A DNA stretch of 37,652 bases from Acidobacteriota bacterium (GCA_003225535.1 QIAL01000309.1:1-37652), one strand, 5' to 3'. Shown: positions 8,842 to 17,845, counted from the first letter of the stretch. The notes: generated by a model from the sequence alone, not told the origin. Translations and numbers: made by a program.

Positions 8842-9840
8842 ATGATAGGAGTTGGGAAGGATAGAAATGGAATCACTCTGGTTCGCCATTGTCGCTTTGC
8901 TCGTACGCCTGCGGAGCGGCAAGCCATCATGCGGGCGATTGGGCCCGTATGGGACGGCAACGAAGTATGGTTGCTGGCTGCTGGAGGGACGCTCTATTTC
9001 GCGTTTCCGCTGCTCTACGCGTCCAGCTTCAGCGGTTTCTATCTGCCGCTGATGATTGTGTTGTGGCTGCTCATGCTGCGTGGCATCGGCATCGAATTGC
9101 GTGCTCACATGGACAATCCGGTCTGGCGGGGATTCCTCGACTTTGTGTTCTGGGGATCGAGCGTACTGCTGACAATTTTCTTCGGCGCCGCTTTGGGGAA
9201 CGTGGTGAGGGGCGTGCCTCTCGGGGCGGACCAGTATTTTTTCGAACCACTGTGGACTGACTTTCGAGTGGGAACCGACAACGGCATTCTCGACTGGTAT
9301 ACGGTACTGAGCGGGGTGATTGCGCTGGTGACGCTGACAGCTCACGGTGCGCTTTACATTGCCGCGAAAACAGAAGGCGACTTGAACCTTCGCGCCCGTA
9401 CAACGGCGAAATACGCGTGGCCGCTGCAGCTTGCTCTGACTGTCGCGGCGCTAGCGGCGACGGTTTCGATCCGTCCCGGAGTGCTGGACAATTACAAGCA
9501 TCACATGGTGGGATTCGTGATTCCCGTGCTCGTCTTCGGCTCGCTGGCCGTGATGCTGCATGGCATCCTCAAGCGCGCGGACCGACTGGCCTTTCTGGCG
9601 TCCTGCACATACATCGTCTGCATGCTGGTGGGGGCGGCGTTCGCCCTCTATCCAGTTTTGCTGCCGGCGAGCACCGACCCGGCGCGAAGCATTACGATCT
9701 ACAACGCGGCCGCTGGACATCACGGACTGAGCGTCGGACTTGTTTGGTGGATCCTGGGAATGATCCTTGCTCTCGGATATTTCTTCTTCGTCTACCGGAT
9801 GTTCCGCGGGAAGGTGCGGATCGAGGGGGAAGGGTACTGA
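8842..9840 (+). CDS. cydB: Cytochrome bd-type ubiquinol oxidase subunit II, 5' end disrupted (likely true start ATG 8867 in another frame)
   Basis: IGPVWDGNEVWLLAAGGTLYFAFPLLYASSFSGFYLPLM matches CydB. The expected N-terminus MESLWFAIVALL begins at 8867 in a different frame, and the conserved TM1 DGFDLGxG segment is absent. Confidence 0.8.
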   Translation: MIGVGKDRNGITLVRHCRFARTPAERQAIMRAIGPVWDGNEVWLLAAGGTLYFAFPLLYASSFSGFYLPLMIVLWLLMLRGIGIELRAHMDNPVWRGFLDFVFWGSSVLLTIFFGAALGNVVRGVPLGADQYFFEPLWTDFRVGTDNGILDWYTVLSGVIALVTLTAHGALYIAAKTEGDLNLRARTTAKYAWPLQLALTVAALAATVSIRPGVLDNYKHHMVGFVIPVLVFGSLAVMLHGILKRADRLAFLASCTYIVCMLVGAAFALYPVLLPASTDPARSITIYNAAAGHHGLSVGLVWWILGMILALGYFFFVYRMFRGKVRIEGEGY

Positions 9841-9853
9841 CGCAAACCGCTGG

Positions 9854-10222
9854 TTAAGGCAAGTTCGCGTGTATTGCGAACGACTTCGCGACCTTGCGTA
9901 GTTGCTTGTCTTTTGTCCAGAGCAGTGTGGGCGGATCGAGGAAAACAGAGGCAATCAGATGTGCGTCGGTGAGGCCGATGCCCAGGTTGTATAGACGACG
10001 AGCCTCGATCGTAAGCCGGAGCTCGCTGGTCCGCGCCACCCGCACTTGCGGCAGCAGGTCTAGCATCGCGAGCGTTTTGGCGCGGTCGCGGAGTGATCCC
10101 AATGCAAGTTCGGCAACGATCCAGGGATGGATCACAATCTGGCCCGAGTTCAGGGCCTTCTGCAAGTCTGTGTTGCCGGAGCGGAAATGATCGATCCAGA
10201 TCGACGTGTCGGCGAGGATCAA
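9854..10222 (-). CDS. vapC: PIN-domain ribonuclease toxin, VapC-type
   Basis: 122 aa: MILADTSIWIDHFR...HPWIVAELALGSL...GLTDAHLIASVFL...LLWTKDKQLRKVA; acidic PIN residues; 4-bp overlap with upstream antitoxin gene. Confidence 0.88.
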   Translation of the reverse strand: MILADTSIWIDHFRSGNTDLQKALNSGQIVIHPWIVAELALGSLRDRAKTLAMLDLLPQVRVARTSELRLTIEARRLYNLGIGLTDAHLIASVFLDPPTLLWTKDKQLRKVAKSFAIHANLP

Positions 10223-10416
10223 TGTTTTCCTGGCCTGCGGCGAGGAATGTTTTTCAATCTGGGCATGGAGGCTCCGAGGGCTGCCAAGCGGCGGGCGCTT
10301 TCGCGCTCGATCAGGGCCTTGAGGGCTTCACGGATCAACGCCGTCTTTTCCGTTGTACCTGTATATTCCTGAGCGGTGCGGATGAGATCGTCGTCGAGGG
10401 CAATGGTGGTTCGCAT
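10219..10416 (-). CDS. vapB: Ribbon-helix-helix antitoxin, VapB-type
   Basis: Start at ATG 10416 within ORF 10219..10479: MRTTIALDDDLIRTAQEYTGTTEKTALIREALKALIERESARRLAALG. Confidence 0.87.
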   Translation of the reverse strand: MRTTIALDDDLIRTAQEYTGTTEKTALIREALKALIERESARRLAALGASMPRLKNIPRRRPGKH

Positions 10417-10430
10417 GGCGTCAATTATAG

Positions 10431-10442
10431 CATCAGCTGATG
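10431..10442. promoter_or_regulatory. Putative VapB/VapBC autoregulatory operator
   Basis: Perfect 12-nt palindrome CATCAGCTGATG 15-26 nt upstream of the vapB start; a further GATG half-site follows. Confidence 0.45.
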
Positions 10443-10646
10443 TCAAAAATGATGCTTCAAAAATGCAGAGTGTGTGCAATTATTGGGTAGCATGCTCGCT
10501 CTGGTCGGGGGCAACCGCACACATAACTCGGAGATTGGCCTGATTGGGAGCAGTACACCTCCTCCCCCACTTGTATAATTAATGCTTGGGGTGTTCTGCA
10601 TCATCTCCTCAACGCAGTTTCTTAATCCGTATCAGGAGCTAATCCT

Positions 10647-11504
10647 TTGAGCGCACATACACCGCATCAGCATGGACCGGGACCCGCCCAGCCGGGGCCG
10701 CAACCTCTACCGGGAGTCGACGCCATTATCGCCGTGGGGTCGGGCAAGGGAGGCGTCGGCAAGACCACGCTGTCGGTGAACCTGGCGGTGGCGTTGGCCA
10801 AGATGGGACACAAGGTCGGACTGCTTGATGCCGACGTGTATGGGCCGAACGTACCTCTGATGCTGGGCACGAACTCGCAGCCGCGCATGGTGGGCGAGAA
10901 CCGCATTGAGCCGATCGAAGCCTTTGGGCTGAAAGTGATTTCCGTTGGGTTCCTCAATCCGGGCGACAAGCCTGTGATCTGGCGCGGACCGATGTTGCAC
11001 CAGATCATTCGCCAATTCCTTGGCCTCGTTGAATGGGGAAAGCTCGACTACATGGTGGTCGACCTGCCTCCCGGGACAGGGGACGTCGCACTGTCTCTGG
11101 TACAGACGGTGCCGCTGACGGGGGCGGTGGTGGTCTCGACGCCATCGGATGTTTCGCTGCAGGACGCGCGCAAGGCGGTTGAGATGTTCCGGCAGATGAA
11201 GGTGGATATCGCCGGCGTGGTCGAGAACATGAGTTATTTTGTGTGCCCGCATTGTTCGCATGAAGTCGACATTTTCTCGCGCGGCGGGGCTGAGTTAATG
11301 GCGAAGCGCTTTGAAGTGCCATTCCTGGGCAGCATCGCGCTCGATCCGGAAGTGCGGAAATCCGGGGACGGCGGCAAACCGATCGTGCTTGAAGGGGAAA
11401 ACTCGCCGCATGCGAAGTCGATTTATGAGTTTGCGCGAAGGGTGGTGGAGCGTGTGGGCGAGATCAAGGCTAATGCGCCGGGGAATGTGATTCAGATTCA
11501 GTAA
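10647..11504 (+). CDS. mrp: Mrp/NBP35-family P-loop ATPase (Fe-S carrier)
   Basis: 285 aa, TTG start preceded by AGGAG: IIAVGSGKGGVGKTTLSVNLAVALA, MVVDLPPGTGDVALS, VENMSYFVCPHC. Confidence 0.92.
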   Translation: MSAHTPHQHGPGPAQPGPQPLPGVDAIIAVGSGKGGVGKTTLSVNLAVALAKMGHKVGLLDADVYGPNVPLMLGTNSQPRMVGENRIEPIEAFGLKVISVGFLNPGDKPVIWRGPMLHQIIRQFLGLVEWGKLDYMVVDLPPGTGDVALSLVQTVPLTGAVVVSTPSDVSLQDARKAVEMFRQMKVDIAGVVENMSYFVCPHCSHEVDIFSRGGAELMAKRFEVPFLGSIALDPEVRKSGDGGKPIVLEGENSPHAKSIYEFARRVVERVGEIKANAPGNVIQIQ

Positions 11505-11525
11505 TCTTCGGCAGCCAGCAAACCT

Positions 11526-11641
11526 TTGTCATCCTGAGCCGCGGTTTTGGCGGCGAAGAACCTATGCACTTGTTTGCAGCATACGCGCTTCCAGCATTGG
11601 CATAGGTCCTTCGCGGCCAAGGACGCCGCTCAGGATGACAA
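11526..11641. repeat. Palindromic-ended element, TGTCAT..ATGACA family (copy 2)
   Basis: Perfect 13-bp terminal inverted repeats TTGTCATCCTGAG ... CTCAGGATGACAA in the intergenic space between convergent genes. Confidence 0.8.
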
Positions 11642-11644
11642 GGC

Positions 11645-12802
11645 TTATTTGTCTTGGAATCTTGCCAGCCGCCAGATTGCATCCGGTTCATGATCTTTCA
11701 CGATCAAATCCGCCATCATCTCTCCTATCGCCGGGCCGTGTTTGAAACCGTGACCTGAGCCTCCGCCGAGCAGCCAGACATTTTCGTTCGTGGGATGGCG
11801 GTCGATGATGAAGTGACCATCGGGCGTTTGTTCATACTGGCAGACGCGGGTTTCGATCAATGGAGCATTGCGAAGGGCAGGGAAGCGGAAGGCGACGTAT
11901 TCGCGAATGTTCTTTAGCGTCTCGGGATCGATCACGCGCTCGCCATTGGTCGGGTCGAAATCCGGTCCGCGCGTATCGTCGGCGATTTTAAATCCACGGC
12001 GGTCGCTGCCGGGAATTCCGTAGCGGAACTTGCCGCGGTGGTCGGCCCACACGGGGAGGTGGGGATCGTGAAAGCGGGTGTCGCCGGGCGGAGTGCCGAA
12101 AAAGAATACGTCCTGCTTGGTGGCTTTGATGAACGAACTCACGGCTTGCGGAAAGAGTTTCCCGAGCCACGGACCGCAGGCGAATACGTAGCTGTGAGCC
12201 TTGAGTTGGGAGTCATCGGCCAGAGACAGACCGCGGAGCGGCGATTCTTCTAATCCTTGTCCAAGGACGCTGGCCTGGCGATAGCGGCCTCCTGCGGCGA
12301 CGAAAGCTTCGACCACTGCTGCGCAACTTGCCCGCGCATCGAGATAACCGCATTCCGGTTCGAAGACGCCCCATTCGATTTCTTCGAAGTTGATCTGCGG
12401 CCAATGCTTCTTCAATTGGGCGCCGGAAAGTTCCTGATACTTGATCTTTGCCTTGTGCAGCATCTCGACGGAGCCGCGCTCGAAGGAGTCGTCGCGGCCG
12501 GCAGCCATCCATAACACTCCGCTGCGATGGAGATACTGCTGTTTCCACTTGCGCTCGTACCTCGCCCATAGCTTTAGGGCACGGGCGGCCATTTCGGTGT
12601 AAGGCTGGTCGGGACCATAGGTGCCGCGCATGACACGCGTTTCGCCGCCTGAGGACGAACGTGAATTGCCGGGGCCCCATGCGTCGATCAGGGTGACGCG
12701 TGCGCCGCGTTCGAGAAGATGCAGGGCAGTCCATCCTCCGAAGGCTCCGGCGCCGATGACGGCAATGTGGGGTTTGGATTTCAAGCTTTCAATGTCGAAC
12801 AA
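11645..12802 (-). CDS. FAD-dependent oxidoreductase (DAO/monomeric sarcosine oxidase-like)
   Basis: PHIAVIGAGAFGGWTALHLLERGARVTLIDAWGPGNSRSSSGGETRVMRGTYG; C-terminal WLLGGGSGHGFKHGPAIGEMMADL. Proposed TTG start near 12802; the ORF extension to 13027 translates the repeat element. Confidence 0.85.
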   Translation of the reverse strand: MFDIESLKSKPHIAVIGAGAFGGWTALHLLERGARVTLIDAWGPGNSRSSSGGETRVMRGTYGPDQPYTEMAARALKLWARYERKWKQQYLHRSGVLWMAAGRDDSFERGSVEMLHKAKIKYQELSGAQLKKHWPQINFEEIEWGVFEPECGYLDARASCAAVVEAFVAAGGRYRQASVLGQGLEESPLRGLSLADDSQLKAHSYVFACGPWLGKLFPQAVSSFIKATKQDVFFFGTPPGDTRFHDPHLPVWADHRGKFRYGIPGSDRRGFKIADDTRGPDFDPTNGERVIDPETLKNIREYVAFRFPALRNAPLIETRVCQYEQTPDGHFIIDRHPTNENVWLLGGGSGHGFKHGPAIGEMMADLIVKDHEPDAIWRLARFQDK

Positions 12803-12854
12803 CTGACGGAAGAGGATAGCAGGAAGTTCCGGATGGTCGTGGTTTTGGCCAGAT

Positions 12855-12968
12855 TTGTCATTCCGAGAGAAGCGAAGAATCCCTACCTGGCAAGCGGACT
12901 CGGGGTAGGGATCCTTCGACTCCGCCGGAGTTGCGCTGCGCTCCACTCCGGCTGCGCTCAGGATGACA
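12855..12968. repeat. Palindromic-ended element, TGTCAT..ATGACA family (copy 3)
   Basis: TTTGTCATTCCGAG...GAAGCGAAGAATCCCTACC...GGGTAGGGATCCTTCGACTCC...CTCAGGATGACA; inverted ends plus internal inverted GGGTAGGGATCC/GAATCCCTACC. Confidence 0.8.
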
Positions 12969-13020
12969 GAACTAATAGAGAAACAGGGACCGACCAACGC
13001 TGCCGGCTTGCTTCCCTTGC

Positions 13021-13049
13021 TTGACACCGTTGCGACCCGTTCCTAGAAT
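13021..13049 (+). promoter_or_regulatory. Sigma70-type promoter for the hrcA-grpE-dnaJ cluster
   Basis: TTGACA (13021-13026), 17-nt spacer, TAGAAT (13044-13049). Confidence 0.6.
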
Positions 13050-13175
13050 CCCAACAGGATCATAACTTCGATCCAAAACCTAAGCTTCTGCATCTAAAAT
13101 AGTTAAGGAATGGACCAGAAGCTCTTGCTCCCCTCGGCACCCGGCGCCCGATCTGAGACAATTGAGAAGTGACGC

Positions 13176-14216
13176 ATGCCCGTTGACCCCAATATCGGGA
13201 ATCGCGAACGCGAAATTCTGACTGCCATCGTCGAGACTTTTATCTCTACGGGCGAGCCGGTCGGATCGCGGACGCTGGCGCGATCGAATCGCGAAGGATT
13301 GAGCCCGGCTTCGATCCGCAACGTGATGGCGGATCTTTCTGACGCGGGATTCCTCGATCAACCGCACGCCTCGGCAGGCCGCGTGCCCACGACGGAAGCT
13401 TACCGCTATTATGTGGAGCAGATTTCCGGTAACGCGCGTCTCGCGCCGCAGGAAGAGACGATGATTTCCGACTCGCTGGCTGGCATCACCGACGTGCAGG
13501 AATTCATGGAGCGCACTTCGCATGTGCTCTCACTGATTTCGCGAAATGTCGGCGTGACGGTGGCGACGAGCGGTCCGAAGAACGCGTTGGAACATGTCTA
13601 CTTCTCGCGCCTGGGGGACCAGAAGGTGCTGGCGGTAGTGGTGACTCGGTCGGGCCTGGTGCGCGATCGCGTGCTGCGAATGGATCTGCCACAGAGCGAT
13701 CTGGACCTGGCCGCGCGTTATATCAACGAGAATTTCCGAGGCTGGACGATGGAGTCCATGCGCGGGGAACTCGGACGCCGCATCGAAAAGGAGCGCAGCG
13801 AATACGACCGGCTGATGAATTCCATCGAAGCCTTATATAAGCAGGGAGCATTGGCGGCCGAGCAAGGATCGCAAATGGTATTCGTGGAAGGCGCGTCCAA
13901 CCTGCTGTCCGGTGAGAATGACCGCGACCGCCTGCAGGAGATGCTCAAGACGCTTGAGGAGAAAGAAAAAGTTGTCCAGCTTTTGAGCGCCTACCTCAAT
14001 GTGAAGCAGGAAGCGGTGCGAGTCGTCATCGGCCTGGACGAGGCCTTGCCTTCCATGCAGAATTTCGTATTGATCGGCGCGCCCGCTCATGCGGGAAATG
14101 AAGTCATGGGCTCTCTGGCGGTGATTGGGCCCACGCGCATGGATTATCAGCACACGATCACCGCGGTTTCTTACATCGCGCGTCTCTTCGACAAGATCTT
14201 GAATGAATCGGAGTAA
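13176..14216 (+). CDS. hrcA: Heat-inducible transcription repressor HrcA
   Basis: 346 aa: NREREILTAIVETFISTGEPVGSRTLARS...LSPASIRNVMADLSDAGFLDQPHASAGRVPTTEAYRYYV. Confidence 0.94.
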   Translation: MPVDPNIGNREREILTAIVETFISTGEPVGSRTLARSNREGLSPASIRNVMADLSDAGFLDQPHASAGRVPTTEAYRYYVEQISGNARLAPQEETMISDSLAGITDVQEFMERTSHVLSLISRNVGVTVATSGPKNALEHVYFSRLGDQKVLAVVVTRSGLVRDRVLRMDLPQSDLDLAARYINENFRGWTMESMRGELGRRIEKERSEYDRLMNSIEALYKQGALAAEQGSQMVFVEGASNLLSGENDRDRLQEMLKTLEEKEKVVQLLSAYLNVKQEAVRVVIGLDEALPSMQNFVLIGAPAHAGNEVMGSLAVIGPTRMDYQHTITAVSYIARLFDKILNESE

Positions 14217-14812
14217 TGAAGCTTGTTATGGCTAAATCGAACGGAAAACCAGAAGTTGAAACGCAAGGCTTGGACGTGGAGCACGAGCTTCCGCCGGGAG
14301 AAAAGGACGACGCGTCGTCCCCTTCCAGCCGCGGAGCCGTTGCCGAGCCTGCCGGTCCAGAATCAGAGTTGCAGAAAGTGAAAGCCGAGCGCGATTCGCT
14401 GCTCGACCGGTTGGCTCGGGCACAGGCCGAATTTGAAAATGCCCGCCGCCGTGCCGCAAAAGAGCAACAGGACTTTCGCGACTTCGCTATGGCGGACGCC
14501 ATCAAGTCTCTGCTGCCAGTGATCGACAACTTCGAACGCGCACTGCAATCGAAGTCTGAGGCTGCCGACTTTCGCGCCGGCGTGGACCTGATCTACAAGC
14601 AGTTGCGCGACGTGTTGACGAAGCTCGGTGTGCAGCCCATCTCGGCCAAAGGGGAGCAGTTCGATCCGCATATTCACGAGGCGATCGAGATGGTGGAGAC
14701 TCCGGACGCGGCGGATCACGAAGTGCTGGAAGAGTGGCAACGCGGTTACAAGTACAAAGACCGCCTGCTCCGTCCCGCGATGGTGAAGGTTGCGAAGAAT
14801 CCCGGAAAATAA
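14216..14812 (+). CDS. grpE: Nucleotide exchange factor GrpE
   Basis: 198 aa: DRLARAQAEFENARRRAAKEQQDF...LLPVIDNFERAL...LGVQPISAKGEQFDPHIHEAIEMVETPD...GYKYKDRLLRPAMVKVAK. Confidence 0.94.
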   Translation: MKLVMAKSNGKPEVETQGLDVEHELPPGEKDDASSPSSRGAVAEPAGPESELQKVKAERDSLLDRLARAQAEFENARRRAAKEQQDFRDFAMADAIKSLLPVIDNFERALQSKSEAADFRAGVDLIYKQLRDVLTKLGVQPISAKGEQFDPHIHEAIEMVETPDAADHEVLEEWQRGYKYKDRLLRPAMVKVAKNPGK

Positions 14813-14850
14813 GCGGAACTCTTTCGGTTGGACCAGGATCAAGGAGAGCC

Positions 14851-15243
14851 ATGCAGACGATTTTCCCCATCCTGCGCTACAGGGATGCGCGGGCGGCGAT
14901 TCACTGGCTGTGCGCGGCGTTCGGCTTCGTGGAACGCTGCTGCTTTCCGGACGACGGGCCGTTCGTGCGGCATGCGCAATTACAGCTTGGCGAAAACATC
15001 ATTATGCTTGGATCGGTTCGGGCAGACGATGGCATTGCCAGTCCTGGGGCGTCGGGAGCAGCGACGCAAATGCTGGCGGTCTATGTGAAGGATCCGGATG
15101 CGCATTACGACCGGGCAAATGCTGCGGGTGCGAAGATTTTGTATCCGCCGAAAGATACGGATTTCGGTTCTCGCGAATATCACGTGCTCGACCTGGAAGG
15201 TCATCCTTGGACGTTTGGCACCTATCGGCCGGCCGTGGACTAA
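14851..15243 (+). CDS. VOC (glyoxalase/bleomycin-resistance fold) family protein
   Basis: ATG at 14851: MQTIFPILRYRDARAAIHWLCAAFGFVERCCFPDDG...HVLDLEGHPWTFGTYRP. Confidence 0.85.
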   Translation: MQTIFPILRYRDARAAIHWLCAAFGFVERCCFPDDGPFVRHAQLQLGENIIMLGSVRADDGIASPGASGAATQMLAVYVKDPDAHYDRANAAGAKILYPPKDTDFGSREYHVLDLEGHPWTFGTYRPAVD

Positions 15244-15272
15244 GGCTTGAGCAATCTTGAGAAGGAACTGAT

Positions 15273-16403
15273 TTGACGACGAACGCAAAACGCGATTATT
15301 ACGAGGTGCTGGGAGTAACCCGGACGGTCACCGAGATAGAGTTGAAGTCCGCTTACCGGAAGCTGGCTTTGCAGTACCATCCTGATCGGAATCCTAACAA
15401 TCCCGACGCCGAAGAAAAGTTCAAAGAAGTCAGCGAGGCGTATGCGGTTCTCGCAGACACGGACAAGCGCGCAGTGTATGACCGCTTCGGGCATGCCGGA
15501 TTAGGCGGCGCTTCGAGCGGCGGCGCCGGTTTTGATCCGACGGTTTTCCAGGATTTCAGCGACATCTTCGGGGAATTCTTCGGGTTCGGCGATATGTTTG
15601 GGGGCGGGGGACGCCGCCGCAGCCGAGTACAGCGCGGTGCCGATCTGCGCGAAGACCTGACGCTCGAGTTCGAGGAAGCATACTTCGGCACCGAATCTCG
15701 GGTCACCGTTCGGCGCCACGAAGCTTGTGAAGAATGCCGCGGGTCGGGATCGGCTCCCGGCAAAGGGCCGACGAGTTGCCGCTCTTGCAATGGCCGCGGG
15801 CAGGTTCGCTACCAGCAGGGGTTCTTCAGCATCGCGCGGACGTGTCCCACGTGCCAGGGAACCGGCAACGTCATCACTGATCCGTGCTCGAAGTGCAAAG
15901 GCGAGGGCCGAGTGCTTCGCCAACGTACCGTCGACGCGAAGATTCCTGCCGGAGTTGAAGACGGGACTCGAATCCGCTTTGGCGGCGGGGGCGAGGTCGG
16001 TCAGTTCGGTGGTCCCGCGGGTGATTTGTATGTCGTGCTTCACGTGAAGGAGCATCCGTTCTTCGAGCGCGAAGGCAACGACCTGCATTGCGTGGTTCCG
16101 ATCTCTGTGGCGCAGGCCTCGATGGGGGCCGAGATCCGCGTGCCCACCATGGAAGGCGAGCACGTGCTGAAGATTCCGGAGGGCACGCAGCCGAGTACGA
16201 CGTTCCGCATTCGCAACAAGGGTGTTCCGGTGCTGAACGGCCACGGCAAGGGCGATCTGTATGTTGAGGTTCGCGTGCAAATTCCCGGCAAACTGAACAA
16301 GCGGCAGAAGGAACTGCTGCAGGAGCTCGACGTTCTCTCGAAGGTCGATAATCAGCCGCTGTTGCGGTCGCTGTTGGGGAAAGTGAAAGATATCTTCCAG
16401 TGA
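15273..16403 (+). CDS. dnaJ: Molecular chaperone DnaJ
   Basis: 376 aa: [35 protein letters not shown]; four CxxCxGxG zinc motifs ([32 protein letters not shown]). Confidence 0.95.
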   Translation: MTTNAKRDYYEVLGVTRTVTEIELKSAYRKLALQYHPDRNPNNPDAEEKFKEVSEAYAVLADTDKRAVYDRFGHAGLGGASSGGAGFDPTVFQDFSDIFGEFFGFGDMFGGGGRRRSRVQRGADLREDLTLEFEEAYFGTESRVTVRRHEACEECRGSGSAPGKGPTSCRSCNGRGQVRYQQGFFSIARTCPTCQGTGNVITDPCSKCKGEGRVLRQRTVDAKIPAGVEDGTRIRFGGGGEVGQFGGPAGDLYVVLHVKEHPFFEREGNDLHCVVPISVAQASMGAEIRVPTMEGEHVLKIPEGTQPSTTFRIRNKGVPVLNGHGKGDLYVEVRVQIPGKLNKRQKELLQELDVLSKVDNQPLLRSLLGKVKDIFQ

Positions 16404-16489
16404 TTTGGTCTGCTTGCGCGGCGCACAGGCTCAGAAGCTATCTCACAATGGACCGAACGGGTAACCTGCGCGTTCGCTGAGGAGCTAAA

Positions 16490-16735
16490 GAGTGTGCGTG
16501 AGAACTCGTCTTTCGCCCCTTCAGGGCTGGATCACTTTCCACCTTTACCCGCGCCTTGCGCCGCGGGCTGTATTCTTGCGCAGCTTTGCGGCTGGATTCT
16601 CGTACGTTTCGCCCCACCGTCTTTCCCGGAGTCTAGTTCTCATGCACACACTAAAGCCCACGTCGTTTGTAGCTTAAACGGAACGGCTAAAGCCATGCCC
16701 TACCCGAAATCCATTTATGAGATCGCTTCTTGCTA
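16490..16735. repeat. Repeat-rich intergenic segment between dnaJ and rsmE
   Basis: TTTCGCCCCTTCAGGGCTGGATCA...CGCGCCTTGCGCCGCGGGCTGTATTCTTGCG and ACTAAAGCCCACG...GGCTAAAGCCATGCCCTA; short palindromic arms, no credible CDS. Confidence 0.5.
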
Positions 16736-16747
16736 CTGGGGACTCGC

Positions 16748-17455
16748 ATGACCCGTCGCAGATGGATCGCCGATCAAGTCTCGGGCAACCGAGCTGCCCT
16801 CACCGGGGCACACGCCGACCACCTGGTCCGCGTGCTTCGCGCACGCGTGGGGCAGGAGTTCGATGTCGTGGCCAACGGAGTGGTGCGCCGAGGCGTAGTC
16901 GTCGCGCTAGCAGATAGCCTTGTTGATTTCGAGCTCGGGGAAGAGATCGCGGCGGAAGCGACAGCGATCCATTTGACCTTGGTGCTGGCGATCTTCAAGT
17001 TCGACCGCATGGAATGGGCGATTGAGAAATGCACGGAGCTCGGCGTAGCCGGAATGATCCCCGTCATCGCCCGGCGAACTGATTCGCACCTGGTGGCTGC
17101 CTCCGCGAAAAGAGTGGAACGCTGGCGCACGATTGCTGTACAGGCCTCGGAGCAATCACGGCGGGCGTCTCCGCCGGAGATCGCTGATCCGGTTAAGTTG
17201 CGGGAGGCGATGGCGCTTCCGGCCGGACTTAAAATCGTGTTGTCGGAGGCGGAGGAACAGTCCCAGTTTCGCGACATTCAGCCTGCAGGGGAAGTCCTGC
17301 TTGCGATTGGTCCCGAGGGCGGGTGGACGGAGGACGAACTGGAACTCTTACAGAACAACGGATGGTTGTCTGCGTCTCTTGGCCCGACCATCCTGCGAGC
17401 CGAAACTGCGGCCATCGCGGCGACTGCCATTACGATGTCGGCTCTCAGTCGATAA
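16748..17455 (+). CDS. rsmE: 16S rRNA (uracil1498-N3)-methyltransferase
   Basis: ATG 16748: MTRRRWIADQV...KFDRMEWAIEKCTELGVAGMIPV...LLAIGPEGGWTEDELELL...LGPTILRAETA. Confidence 0.9.
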   Translation: MTRRRWIADQVSGNRAALTGAHADHLVRVLRARVGQEFDVVANGVVRRGVVVALADSLVDFELGEEIAAEATAIHLTLVLAIFKFDRMEWAIEKCTELGVAGMIPVIARRTDSHLVAASAKRVERWRTIAVQASEQSRRASPPEIADPVKLREAMALPAGLKIVLSEAEEQSQFRDIQPAGEVLLAIGPEGGWTEDELELLQNNGWLSASLGPTILRAETAAIAATAITMSALSR

Positions 17456-17464
17456 AATGCTCTT

Positions 17465-17845
17465 ATGAACAAAGGACACATCTATTTCGAAATACAGGCC
17501 GACGATCCGGCACGGGCGGTACATTTCTATTCCCAGGTGTTCGGCTGGAAGTTTGGTGAGATCCCGGGATTGCCTGTGCCTTACTGGCGTATCGAAACTG
17601 GCGGGTCGAGAGGTGGACTGCTGCAGCGGCCTGCCAAAACTCCGCCGCCGCAGAGCGGCACGAATGCGTTCGTGTGTTCGCTTGAGGTTGAAGATTTCGA
17701 CGCGACTGCGAAAACCATTGAGCAAGTCGGGGGAATCGTCGCCTTGCCCAAATTTGCTGTGCCGAATACCTGCTGGCAGGGGTATTTCGTGGACACGGAA
17801 GGAAATACATTCGGAATCTTTCAGGTGGATCCGAACGCAAAGTAG
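17465..17845 (+). CDS. VOC family protein
   Basis: 126 aa: GHIYFEIQADDPARAVHFYSQVFGWKF...GYFVDTEGNTFGIFQVDPNAK. Confidence 0.85.
   Translation: MNKGHIYFEIQADDPARAVHFYSQVFGWKFGEIPGLPVPYWRIETGGSRGGLLQRPAKTPPPQSGTNAFVCSLEVEDFDATAKTIEQVGGIVALPKFAVPNTCWQGYFVDTEGNTFGIFQVDPNAK

Noticed and set aside
8842-8960. Programmed ribosomal frameshift in cydB
   Set aside because: No convincing slippery site, and a conserved segment of about 20 residues is physically absent, which a frameshift would not restore.
11470-11691. 73-aa minus-strand ORF between mrp and the FAD oxidoreductase
   Set aside because: Mostly translation of the 11526-11641 inverted-repeat element.
16494-16751. 85-aa ORF (and 16492..16677) between dnaJ and rsmE
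   Set aside because: Translation of palindromic repeat modules rather than a gene.
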